From Burkholderiales bacterium (lineage in GTDB: Bacteria > Pseudomonadota > Gammaproteobacteria > Burkholderiales > SG8-41): a stretch of 12,010 nt of DNA. Of this stretch, positions 1 to 9,009 are shown piece by piece. Within the stretch, counting starts at the first letter, position 1; the number at the start of each line of letters is the position of its first letter. The DNA is taken from positions 1-12,010 of the forward strand of contig JAIESJ010000276.1 in assembly GCA_019746155.1 (NCBI GenBank), read 5' to 3'. Both the position numbers and the translations under genes were made by a program. The notes beneath the pieces were generated by a model. That model was not told where the DNA came from. It did not search any database and saw only the letters and a program-made list of their open reading frames with translations.

Positions 1-375
1 CATCTGGCGCATGAAGAAAACCCACACGCCGATCAAGAGCAGCATCGGGAACCACGACACGAAAATGTTCATCAGCAGCGACGGCTCTTCCTCCGGCTTG
101 GCTTCGATGATGACGCCGTTTTTCAGGAGATCGCTCACCAGCCAGGGGTCGGACGGCGAATAAGTCGTGAAACGCTCGCCGCTCTGCTTGATCCCCTTCA
201 GCACACGCCCCTCAATCGTGACCTTGGCGATGCGCCCCTGCTTCACCTCTTCGATGAATTGCGAGTACTCCATCGCCTTCTGCGTGGTCTGCCGCGTGCT
301 GAACTGGTTGAAAACGGTCATCAGGACCAGTGCGATCACCAGCCAGATCGCGACATTTTTGATCAGATTATTCAA
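1..375 (-). CDS. ftsH: FtsH ATP-dependent zinc metalloprotease, N-terminal fragment
   Basis: This is the first 125 codons of the membrane-anchored AAA+ protease that degrades unneeded membrane and regulatory proteins; the AAA+ and zinc-protease domains lie beyond the left edge. The fragment starts MNNLIKNVAIWLVIALVLM, has a first membrane segment at about residues 7-23, a periplasmic domain with the family pattern YSQFIEEVKQGRIAKV, and a second membrane segment at about residues 101-122 ending FFMRQM, as in E. coli FtsH. The start is a TTG at 373-375, chosen because AAGGAG (complement of 381-386) sits five bases upstream and the protein aligns with the family from there. It follows rlmE on the same strand after a 98-base gap, the usual rlmE-ftsH pairing. 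It is cut only by the window edge. Identification is secure. Confidence 0.95.
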   Translation of the reverse strand, partial: MNNLIKNVAIWLVIALVLMTVFNQFSTRQTTQKAMEYSQFIEEVKQGRIAKVTIEGRVLKGIKQSGERFTTYSPSDPWLVSDLLKNGVIIEAKPEEEPSLLMNIFVSWFPMLLLIGVWVFFMRQM

Positions 376-391
376 GGAGGCTCCTTACGCC

Positions 392-418
392 ACTATAGAT
401 AGACGCTAACTGGATCAA
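392..418 (-). promoter_or_regulatory. Weak candidate promoter for ftsH
   Basis: On the minus strand the rlmE-ftsH gap holds TTGATC (413-418) and TATAGT (392-397), resembling -35 and -10 boxes. The spacing is only 15 bases and the -10 lies close to the TTG start. I saw no clear sigma32-type sequence. ftsH may simply be read through from rlmE. Confidence 0.22.
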
Positions 419-473
419 TTCTAAACTCATTTTGCCTGCGGTGCAGCAAGCAACCCACTTCAATACAGGGGTT

Positions 474-1097
474 TTAACCGCGTTTCAAGCCTTTGCCCAG
501 CACATAAACTTCGCTGGAACGGCTGCGTGAAGCCTCCGGTTTGCGCACAAGCACCTGCCCGAAATCTCCGCGCAATGCCTTGACGAATTTCTCGAAACCC
601 TCGCCCTGGAATAGTTTGACCAGGAAATTCCCCTGTGGTTTCAAATGCTTTACCGAAAAATCCAGCGCCAGCTCGGCAAGCGCCATGGCGCGTGCCTGGT
701 CGACGCTGGCAATACCGGTGATATTGGGGGCCATATCGGAAAGCACAAGGTCAACCGCTTTCCCCGCCAGCAGGCGTTCCAGCTCGGCCAGGGTGGTGGC
801 ATCGTGAAAATCGCCGCGAACGAAAGACACGCCAGGCAGTGCCGGTATTTCAAGCAGGTCTACGGCGATGACCCGCCCGCCGGGCGCCACTTTTTGCGCC
901 GCGACCTGCGACCAGCCACCGGGCGCGGCGCCCAGATCGACCACGATCATCCCGGGGCGGAGCAACTTGTCACGCCCGGCAATCTGCGCGAGCTTGTAGG
1001 CGGCGCGCGAGCGATAGCCCTCGCTTTGCGCCCGCTTCACGTACGGATCGTTCACGTGCTCGCGCATCCATGCTTTGCTGGTTTTGGTGCGTTTCAT
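474..1097 (-). CDS. rlmE: 23S rRNA 2'-O-methyltransferase RlmE (RrmJ/FtsJ)
   Basis: This enzyme methylates the 2'-O of U2552 in the A-loop of 23S rRNA within the 50S subunit, using S-adenosylmethionine. The 207-residue protein matches the family length. The SAM-binding motif DLGAAPGGWSQ is at residues 54-64. The catalytic K-D-K-E tetrad appears as Lys35 (in RAAYKL), Asp121 (in LSDMAPN), Lys161 (in FLVKLFQG) and Glu196 (in SSEVYVLG), matching Lys38, Asp124, Lys164 and Glu199 of E. coli. The start ATG gives MKRTKTSKAWMREHVNDPYV, the normal N-terminus. Its Shine-Dalgarno is weak. It is divergent from yhbY across 44 bases and lies upstream of ftsH. No damage is seen. Confidence 0.97.
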   Translation of the reverse strand: MKRTKTSKAWMREHVNDPYVKRAQSEGYRSRAAYKLAQIAGRDKLLRPGMIVVDLGAAPGGWSQVAAQKVAPGGRVIAVDLLEIPALPGVSFVRGDFHDATTLAELERLLAGKAVDLVLSDMAPNITGIASVDQARAMALAELALDFSVKHLKPQGNFLVKLFQGEGFEKFVKALRGDFGQVLVRKPEASRSRSSEVYVLGKGLKRG

Positions 1098-1116
1098 GGC
1101 TTAGAATGCCGCTGTC

Positions 1117-1135
1117 GCATCCTGTAAATCCTGTC
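1117..1135. repeat. Short nonamer repeat in front of yhbY
   Basis: Two degenerate units, GCATCCT and GTAAATCCT followed by GTC, stand seven bases before the yhbY ATG. The 17-mer at 1119-1135 recurs exactly, in reverse complement, at 5928-5944 between carA and carB. It forms the pyrimidine-rich leader of yhbY and occupies the place where a Shine-Dalgarno would lie. Confidence 0.7.
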
Positions 1136-1141
1136 TATTCA

Positions 1142-1495
1142 ATGCCCCTGTTAACTCCCCCCGAGCGCCGCGCGCTCAAGGCCCGCGCCCATTCCCTGCG
1201 GCCGGTCGTAATGATCGGCAACGCCGGTCTCACGCCCGCGGTTGAAAAGGAAATCGACGCCAATCTCAGGAGCCATGAACTGATCAAGATCCGGGTACTG
1301 GAAGGCAGCCGCCAGCGGCGCACGGCGCTGATGGACGAAATCTGCCGCGCGCTCGATGCCAGCCCGGTACAAAGCATCGGCAAAATTCTGGTCATTTTCA
1401 GGCCCAAACCGGAGCCGGATGAAAAAAAGGCGGGGCCCCGGCGCAAGGCCGGAAAATTGCCGCGCCGGACCAAGCGCAGCTACCAAAACGACTAG
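1142..1495 (+). CDS. yhbY: YhbY-family CRM-domain RNA-binding protein
   Basis: YhbY is a small CRM-domain protein that associates with pre-50S ribosomal particles. This 117-residue protein has the domain at about residues 4-88: a basic first helix (PPERRALKARAHSLRP), the signature loop GNAGLTP at 26-32, the strand HELIKIRVL, and a closing GKILVIFRPKP. It exceeds the E. coli protein (97 residues) by a basic tail (KKAGPRRKAGKLPRRTKRS), probably extra RNA contact. I chose ATG 1142 over an in-frame ATG at 1070 because 1070 lies inside divergent rlmE and adds no family sequence. No Shine-Dalgarno is visible; a short repeat occupies the leader. TTAGAAT at 1101-1107 might be part of a -10 box, but no good -35 is spaced to it. 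The last base of its TAG stop begins the octamer array that follows. Confidence 0.93.
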   Translation: MPLLTPPERRALKARAHSLRPVVMIGNAGLTPAVEKEIDANLRSHELIKIRVLEGSRQRRTALMDEICRALDASPVQSIGKILVIFRPKPEPDEKKAGPRRKAGKLPRRTKRSYQND

Positions 1496-1578
1496 TGACC
1501 AGGTGACTAAGTGATTCAGTGATTAGCCACGAGCGTCGGGTTGGGCTCAATCACTAAATTACTGCATCACTCAATCGC
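1495..1578. repeat. Inverted pair of octamer arrays filling a convergent gap
   Basis: Four plus-strand octamers (GTGACCAG, GTGACTAA, GTGATTCA, GTGATTAG; 1495-1526) face four minus-strand octamers (GTGATTGA, GTAATTTA, GTGATGCA, GCGATTGA; complements of 1547-1578). The 20-base centre is more GC-rich. The innermost units pair as GTGATTAGCC (1519-1528) with GGGCTCAATCAC (1543-1554), allowing one bulge. The element runs from the last base of the yhbY stop to the base before the DUF4149 stop. It may form a hairpin in both convergent transcripts, but no T-tract follows it. Confidence 0.8.
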
Positions 1579-2040
1579 TCATTTCAGTCCGCGGTGCTGC
1601 AGCACCACCAGTGCAATACCCAGCACGCTTTCGATCACGTAAAGGCCGCTCGCCACGCCGTGCCAGGTGTCAAAGCGGTCGCGAAACACCGATGCCATCA
1701 CTTCCTTGGGCAGCGCCTGTGCCTTCAGACTTTCGAGAACCGGCTGCACGCCGAATTCCCCGACCAGAATCAGCAGCAGCATCAGCAGCGTTGTCCAAAA
1801 GAACCCCTGTCTGAATGACCTGGCGCCGCAGCGCGTCAGCCGGAACAGCAGCAGATACAGCGCGCAGCCGATGCCAACATACGCAACCAGGGTAAAAAGC
1901 TTGCCGGCCATCATCCCGGCCAGAACCCGGTCGGGCAGCCGCGCAAAAAGCACGGGCGCGACGATATAGCCGACCGCCCACAGGCTGCCGACCCAGAGAG
2001 TGACGGCGATGGACTGCACAGCGTCAGCCAAAGATTTCAT
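1579..2040 (-). CDS. DUF4149 four-helix membrane protein
   Basis: This 153-residue inner-membrane protein of unknown function has four predicted membrane segments at about residues 8-30, 46-67, 79-97 and 126-146. Family-type motifs are LWVGSLW (15-21) followed by GY and AP in the first helix, and FDTWHGVASGLY (123-134) leading into the last helix. These place it in the DUF4149/TMEM205-like group. It lies in the same direction as greA, 148 bases downstream of it, and converges on yhbY; no function is established to my knowledge. The ATG at 2038-2040 is the only start giving the complete first helix. The sequence in front of it is pyrimidine-rich on the coding strand because a GTGAAGGG octamer array ends eight bases away, so no Shine-Dalgarno is seen. 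Its TGA stop directly abuts another octamer array. Confidence 0.88.
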   Translation of the reverse strand: MKSLADAVQSIAVTLWVGSLWAVGYIVAPVLFARLPDRVLAGMMAGKLFTLVAYVGIGCALYLLLFRLTRCGARSFRQGFFWTTLLMLLLILVGEFGVQPVLESLKAQALPKEVMASVFRDRFDTWHGVASGLYVIESVLGIALVVLQHRGLK

Positions 2041-2047
2041 CGGGCAA

Positions 2048-2087
2048 GTGAAGGGGTGAAGAGGTGAAGGGGTGAAGGCGTAAAAAC
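2048..2087. repeat. GTGAAGGG octamer array, left arm of a compound element
   Basis: Five units in an exact period of eight: GTGAAGGG, GTGAAGAG, GTGAAGGG, GTGAAGGC and the decayed GTAAAAAC. The purine-rich unit lies on the strand opposite the DUF4149 gene, so that gene's leader reads as TTCACCCC-type repeats. Confidence 0.85.
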
Positions 2088-2090
2088 AAG

Positions 2091-2158
2091 CCCCCTCTCC
2101 CCCGTCGCCGGGGGAGAGCCTGCACAGCAGGCGAGGGGGCCGGATTGGGGTGAGGGGG
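2091..2158. repeat. REP-like GC-rich palindromic core
   Basis: A perfect ten-base stem, CTCTCCCCCG (2095-2104) with CGGGGGAGAG (2109-2118), has a four-base loop. It is followed by a six-base stem, GCCTGC-ACA-GCAGGC (2118-2132). The outer CCCCCTC (2091-2097) can pair instead with GAGGGGG at 2133-2139 or 2152-2158. Sequences of this style (CCCCTCTCCCC ... GGGGTGAGGGG) are a common type of intergenic REP-like repeat in environmental proteobacteria. It lies between greA and the DUF4149 gene, flanked by octamer arrays on both sides. It could attenuate or process the transcript; no T-tract makes it a classic terminator. Confidence 0.75.
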
Positions 2159-2188
2159 TTTCACTCATTTACTCGTTCACTTTTTTCG
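2157..2188. repeat. Octamer array, right arm abutting the greA stop
   Basis: On the minus strand the units are CGAAAAAA, GTGAACGA, GTAAATGA and GTGAAACC (complements of 2181-2188, 2173-2180, 2165-2172 and 2157-2164), in period eight. They begin on the base after the greA TAG and are inverted relative to the array at 2048-2087. Confidence 0.72.
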
Positions 2189-2665
2189 CTAGATGTACTT
2201 GACATCCAGGATTTCATATTCGCGCACGCCGCCCGGTGCCAGGACTTCCGCGACGTCACCCGAATACTTGCCGATCAGTGCGCGCGCGATCGGCGAACTG
2301 ATCGAGATCTTGCCCTGCTTGATGTCGGCCTCGTCGTCGCCGACAATCTGATAGGTCACGACCTCGCGACTGGTCACGTCCTCGAGCTCGACGGTGGCGC
2401 CGAATACGCAGCGGCCGTCGGCATCGAGCAGCGCGGGGTTGATGATCTGCGCGTTGGAAAGCTTGCCTTCGAGTTCAGCAATGCGGCCCTCGATAAAACT
2501 CTGCCGCTCCTTGGCTGCGGCATATTCGGCGTTTTCCGACAGATCGCCGTGCGCGCGCGCCTCGGCGATGGCGCTGATGACCGCCGGCCGCTGCACGGTC
2601 TTGAGTTCCTGCAGTTCGGCACGCAGTTTCTCGGCGCCGATGACGGTCAGTGGAATCTTGTTCAT
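2189..2665 (-). CDS. greA: Transcript cleavage factor GreA
   Basis: GreA binds the RNA polymerase secondary channel and stimulates cleavage of backtracked RNA so that stalled elongation can resume. The 158-residue length is exactly that of the family. Residues 1-75 form the coiled-coil finger, with the acidic tip GDLSENAEY carrying Asp41 and Glu44. The C-terminal globular domain follows, with SPIARALIGK and a closing YEILDVKYI. The ATG has AGGA (complement of 2674-2677) eight bases upstream. It starts 31 bases after the carB stop, so it is probably the last gene of a carA-carB-greA transcript, a linkage known in other proteobacteria. An inverted octamer array begins immediately after its TAG. 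Confidence 0.98.
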   Translation of the reverse strand: MNKIPLTVIGAEKLRAELQELKTVQRPAVISAIAEARAHGDLSENAEYAAAKERQSFIEGRIAELEGKLSNAQIINPALLDADGRCVFGATVELEDVTSREVVTYQIVGDDEADIKQGKISISSPIARALIGKYSGDVAEVLAPGGVREYEILDVKYI

Positions 2666-2696
2666 GCCAGCAATCCTGCGTCCCTGATTTCCGGAA

Positions 2697-5915
<3,219 letters not shown>

Positions 5916-5927
5916 GAAGAATCAATG

Positions 5928-6010
5928 GACAGGATTTACAGGATTAACATTATTAATCAATAAAAACAATGCATTATGAATTTAATCCTGGAAATCCTGT
6001 TAATCCTGTC
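5928..6010. repeat. Inverted pair of AGGATTWAC nonamer arrays between carA and carB
   Basis: Left arm (plus strand): AGGATTTAC and AGGATTAAC at 5931-5948, preceded by GAC. Right arm (minus strand): AGGATTAAC, AGGATTTCC and AGGATTAAA, complements of 5999-6007, 5990-5998 and 5981-5989, again preceded by GAC. The centre (5949-5980) is very AT-rich. The arms are inverted and could fold the carA-carB messenger into a long imperfect hairpin. The right arm ends two bases from the carA TAG; the left arm ends 12 bases before the carB ATG. Confidence 0.85.
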
Positions 6011-6012
6011 TA

Positions 6013-7140
6013 CTATTTTTGCTCCATCAGTTTCACGAAACGGTCGAACAAATAATCGACATCATGCGGTCCGGGGCTCGCCTCGGGGTGGCCCTGGAAG
6101 CAGAACGCCGGACGGTCGGTGCGGGCAAAACCCTGCAGGCTGCCGTCGAACAGCGACACATGGGTGACGCGCACATTGGATGGCAGCGTCGCGGTGTCCA
6201 CCGCGAAGCCGTGGTTCTGGCTGGTGATCATGACGCGCCCGGTATCGAGGTCCTGCACCGGGTGGTTGGCGCCGTGGTGGCCGAACTTCATCTTGACGGT
6301 TTTCGCCCCGCTCGCCAGCGCCAAAAGCTGATGGCCCAGGCAGATACCGAACACCGGAACGTCGGTATCGAGAAATTTGCGAATTGCGCGGATCGCGTAA
6401 TCGCACGGCTCAGGGTCGCCCGGGCCGTTGGACAGGAATATCCCGTCGGGTTTGAGTGCCAGCGCTTCCTCCGCCGGGGTTTGCGCGGGAAGCACCGTCA
6501 ATTTGCAGCCGTGCGCCGTCAGCTTTCTCAGGATGTTGCGTTTGATGCCGAAGTCGTAGGCGACGACGTGAAAGCGCGGGTTCCGCATCCGGCCGTAGCC
6601 CTGGCCAAGCACCCACACGCTCTCGTCCCAGTCATAAGGCCGGTCGCAGCTCACCACTTTGGCGAGATCCATGCCGACCAATCCCGGGAACCCGCGCGCT
6701 GCGTCGAGCGCGGCTTTTTCATCGACGTCTCCGGCCATGATGCAGCCGTCCTGGGCGCCCTTGTCGCGCAGGATACGCGTCAGCCTGCGCGTGTCGATAT
6801 CGGCGATCGCCACCACGTTTTCACGCTTCAGATACTCGCTCAGCGTCCAGCTCTGGCGCCAGCTGGAAGACCGGATGGGCAGATCGCGGATCACCAGCCC
6901 GGCGGCGAACACCCTGTCCGATTCGACATCCTCGGCATTCGCGCCGGTGTTGCCGATATGGGGATAGGTCAGCGTGACGATCTGTCGGCAGTAGGAAGGG
7001 TCGGTCAGGATTTCCTGATAGCCGGTGATCGCGGTGTTGAACACCACCTCTCCGACGGTCACCCCCTCGGCCCCGATGGAGGCGCCGCGGAAAACGGTGC
7101 CATCTCTCAACACAAGGATGGCGGGCGTACGCGGCGACAC
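6013..7140 (-). CDS. carA: Carbamoyl-phosphate synthase small subunit (glutaminase)
   Basis: CarA hydrolyses glutamine and feeds ammonia through a tunnel to CarB. The 375-residue protein has the N-terminal CPSase small-chain domain (about 1-150, with FNTAITGYQEILTDPSY and YPHIGNTGAN) and a C-terminal class I glutamine amidotransferase domain (about 190-375). The triad is visible: Cys267 in FGICLGHQ, and His351 and Glu353 in CFQGHPEASPGP. The oxyanion region LSNGPGDP is at 236-243. The start is GTG at 7138-7140, supported by AGGAG (complement of 7147-7151) six bases upstream. It is first in the carA-carB-greA group, read from a good promoter about 80 bases upstream through a leader with a strong hairpin. 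Only the repeat-filled gap to carB is unusual. Confidence 0.98.
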   Translation of the reverse strand: MSPRTPAILVLRDGTVFRGASIGAEGVTVGEVVFNTAITGYQEILTDPSYCRQIVTLTYPHIGNTGANAEDVESDRVFAAGLVIRDLPIRSSSWRQSWTLSEYLKRENVVAIADIDTRRLTRILRDKGAQDGCIMAGDVDEKAALDAARGFPGLVGMDLAKVVSCDRPYDWDESVWVLGQGYGRMRNPRFHVVAYDFGIKRNILRKLTAHGCKLTVLPAQTPAEEALALKPDGIFLSNGPGDPEPCDYAIRAIRKFLDTDVPVFGICLGHQLLALASGAKTVKMKFGHHGANHPVQDLDTGRVMITSQNHGFAVDTATLPSNVRVTHVSLFDGSLQGFARTDRPAFCFQGHPEASPGPHDVDYLFDRFVKLMEQK

Positions 7141-7175
7141 TGCAAGCTCCTGATTTTTCGGGGTTAGATGTGGAA

Positions 7176-7204
7176 AGCGGGACAGGCTTAAGACCCGTCC
7201 CGCT
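7176..7204 (-). promoter_or_regulatory. Hairpin in the carA leader
   Basis: AGCGGGAC (7176-7183) and GTCCCGCT (7197-7204) make a perfect eight-base stem around a 13-base loop containing CTTAAG. It lies just downstream of the predicted transcription start and about 36 bases before the carA GTG. It may be a leader structure affecting carAB expression. On the minus strand the bases after the stem are TTTCC rather than a real T-tract, so it is not a convincing terminator. Confidence 0.55.
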
Positions 7205-7217
7205 ACTTGAGGATGAA

Positions 7218-7246
7218 AGTATACGCGAAAGCGCGGACTGCTTCAA
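7218..7246 (-). promoter_or_regulatory. Sigma70-type promoter for carA-carB-greA
   Basis: On the minus strand TTGAAG (7241-7246) and TATACT (7218-7223) are separated by exactly 17 bases, matching the consensus boxes at four and five of six positions. Transcription should start near 7211, leaving a leader of about 70 bases that contains the hairpin at 7176-7204. Confidence 0.68.
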
Positions 7247-7325
7247 TTCGGACCGCGCCGCCCTGCCCGTTTCATATCCACAACGAGGCCGTCATTTACG
7301 TAAAACTCAATAGGCACGCGAACAG

Positions 7326-8084
7326 TCAGGGCGTCAGCACGCTTCGGATAAAAGCGGCGGTCCGGCGCGCCGCGTCTTCGGTAGCGAGTTTCTCCTCCTC
7401 GCGTGGATCGGCCCGGAAATCGAAGGCGCGGCGCGCGTAGGGGTACATCACGATATCAACCGGCACGCCCCGTTTGAGCAGGGCGTAATAGGCGCGGCGT
7501 ATGCCCATGCGGCGCACTTCGAATTCTTCCTCGCCAACGATGAACAGCGTGGGCACCGTGATCCGGTCCACCTCCGGCGCATAGCGATAGACCTGCCACG
7601 GCTCGGGCGCGTTGGGATTCACCATGTGGCCGTAATAAGTGACGATGCACGCCACTTCCGGACGCCGCGCCGCGAGCAGTACCGCGTGATAGCCGCCGCG
7701 CGAGATCCCGACCACGCATACCTTGTCCGAGCGCACCTGCGGCAACGTCTTCAGGAAATCGAGCGCGAGTTCGACGTCTTTCTCGGTCGCCGGATCATGA
7801 GTTACAGGCCACGCTTCGATGAAGCGCGGACTGTGATAATCCGGGGCGATGACCGCAAAACCGCTGGACGCGATGCGCTGCGCCTGTCTTTCCGCCTCCT
7901 CGCCCCAGCCACGGCGCCCGTGCACGAACAGCACCGCAGGATGCGGTCCGCTGCCCGACGGCATGTAGAGCTTCGCCGTAATCTCAACATCCTTGTTGCG
8001 ATAGGAAACATCGCTTGCCTTGAAATCGGCGGCGTGGGCCCGGACGCCGAACAGCAACAACAGCCCGATGCAGAAATTGCGCAT
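7326..8084 (-). CDS. Exported dienelactone-hydrolase-fold alpha/beta hydrolase, atypical catalytic residues
   Basis: This 252-residue protein has a signal peptide (MRNFCIGLLLLFGVRAHA, probable cleavage after residue 18), so it should act in the periplasm. The alpha/beta-hydrolase fold shows as VLFVHGRRGWG (51-61), VIAPDYHS, and the nucleophile elbow GISRGGY with Ser128. Dienelactone hydrolases use Cys here; Ser points to an esterase or peptidase type. The usual acid loop reads VGEEEF (183-188), so Glu would replace Asp. The segment that normally reads YPxAxHxF is YPYARRAF (214-221), with Arg219 where the catalytic His is expected. It may be inactive or use another histidine; the substrate is unknown. 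It sits 36 bases after dapB and upstream of the carA promoter, probably as the tail of a dapB transcript. CAGG lies six to nine bases before the ATG. Confidence 0.82.
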   Translation of the reverse strand: MRNFCIGLLLLFGVRAHAADFKASDVSYRNKDVEITAKLYMPSGSGPHPAVLFVHGRRGWGEEAERQAQRIASSGFAVIAPDYHSPRFIEAWPVTHDPATEKDVELALDFLKTLPQVRSDKVCVVGISRGGYHAVLLAARRPEVACIVTYYGHMVNPNAPEPWQVYRYAPEVDRITVPTLFIVGEEEFEVRRMGIRRAYYALLKRGVPVDIVMYPYARRAFDFRADPREEEKLATEDAARRTAAFIRSVLTP

Positions 8085-8120
8085 GATGAACCTGCCGTCC
8101 CCTATTCCGTTGATAACACG

Positions 8121-8927
8121 CTACCTAAGACCCAGCACATCGAACATGTCATACAGGCCGGTTTTCTTGCCCGCCAGATAGCGCGCCGCGCGCAGGGCCC
8201 CCGCCGCATAGGTCGTGCGGCTGCCGGAGCGCACCGTGACTTCGACGCGCTCGCCCGGGCCCGCGAACATCACGGTGTGCTCGCCGACGATGTCGCCGCC
8301 GCGGATCGCGTGAAAACCGATGGTCTTCGCGGCGCGCTCGCCGGTGACGCCCTCGCGCCCGTGGACCGCGGCTTGGGCAAGGTCGCGGTTCAGCGCCCTG
8401 GCCACGATCTCGCCGAACTTCAGGGCCGTGCCGGATGGCGCATCCACCTTGTGACGATGGTGGGCCTCGATGATTTCCACATCGTATTCGTCACCGAGAA
8501 TTCCGGCGGCGATCTCGGCCAGCTTGAACGTCACGTTGACCCCGACCGCCATGTTCGGTGAAAACACGATCGCGGTTTCGCGCGCCGCATCGGCAATGGT
8601 TTTTTTCTGCCCGTCGCTGAAGCCGGTGGTGCCGATTACCATTTTGACACCCAGCCGGCGGCAGGCCGCAAGATGGGCGAGCGTGCCCTCGGGCCGCGTG
8701 AAATCGATCAGCACGTCGCAGCCGGCCAGGCTTTTCTCGAAGTCGTCGCTGATTTTCACGCCGCACGGTGACCCCGCCAGCTCGCCGGCATCCTTTCCGA
8801 CCTGCGGATTCCCCGCTTGTTCCAGCGCCGCGGCAAGCCGCGTCCCGGCGCCATGCAGCACCGCTTCAATCAGCATCCGCCCCATGCGCCCGGAACTCCC
8901 CGCAACCGCAACGTTGATCGTTGCCAT
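8121..8927 (-). CDS. dapB: 4-hydroxy-tetrahydrodipicolinate reductase
   Basis: DapB reduces 4-hydroxy-tetrahydrodipicolinate with NAD(P)H in the diaminopimelate/lysine pathway, supplying peptidoglycan and protein synthesis in the cytoplasm. With the ATG at 8925-8927 it has 268 residues, the usual length. The nucleotide-binding motif GSSGRMG is at residues 10-16, GTTGF at 99-103, and the catalytic signature EAHHRHKVDAPSGTA places His156-His157 and Lys160 in the active site, followed by the C-terminal TYAAGALRAARYLAGKKTGLY. A TTG two codons upstream (8933) is also possible, but ATGGG would then lie too close. bamE ends 82 bases upstream on the same strand, and that gap carries a decamer repeat. 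Confidence 0.97.
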   Translation of the reverse strand: MATINVAVAGSSGRMGRMLIEAVLHGAGTRLAAALEQAGNPQVGKDAGELAGSPCGVKISDDFEKSLAGCDVLIDFTRPEGTLAHLAACRRLGVKMVIGTTGFSDGQKKTIADAARETAIVFSPNMAVGVNVTFKLAEIAAGILGDEYDVEIIEAHHRHKVDAPSGTALKFGEIVARALNRDLAQAAVHGREGVTGERAAKTIGFHAIRGGDIVGEHTVMFAGPGERVEVTVRSGSRTTYAAGALRAARYLAGKKTGLYDMFDVLGLR

Positions 8928-8972
8928 ATTCAAGAACCCATCAAAAAGGCATTCAACCGCCGGTACACCCGA

Positions 8973-9002
8973 TTTTATCCGCGTTTATCTGCATAAATCG
9001 GC
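8973..9002. repeat. Decamer array downstream of bamE
   Basis: On the minus strand three ten-base units follow each other: GCCGATTTAT, GCAGATAAAC and GCGGATAAAA (complements of 8993-9002, 8983-8992 and 8973-8982). They begin seven bases after the bamE TGA, with the purine-rich strand as the bamE coding strand, as with the other 3' arrays. Confidence 0.7.
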
Positions 9003-9009
9003 GGTTTCA

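Noticed and set aside
1070..1141. Upstream in-frame start for yhbY
   Set aside because: The added 24 codons overlap the start of divergent rlmE, contain repeat sequence and have no resemblance to the YhbY N-terminus.
1519..1554. Rho-independent terminator between yhbY and the DUF4149 gene
   Set aside because: A stem can form, but no T-run follows on either strand, so only a hairpin-forming repeat is claimed.
2181..2186. T-run next to the greA stop as a terminator tract
   Set aside because: On the greA coding strand it reads as an A-run and precedes the hairpins, so it cannot serve as the U-tract of a terminator for greA.
5955..5968. IHF-like site in the AT-rich centre of the carA-carB gap
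   Set aside because: The first half (AATCAA) fits but the TTR end is absent.
6019..7167. Plus-strand open frame of 382 codons antisense to carA
   Set aside because: It is a complementary-strand artefact of carA; composition is His/Arg-rich and no motif is seen.
7626..8561. Plus-strand open frame spanning the hydrolase and dapB
   Set aside because: It runs antisense through two well-supported genes and their gap and shows no family features.
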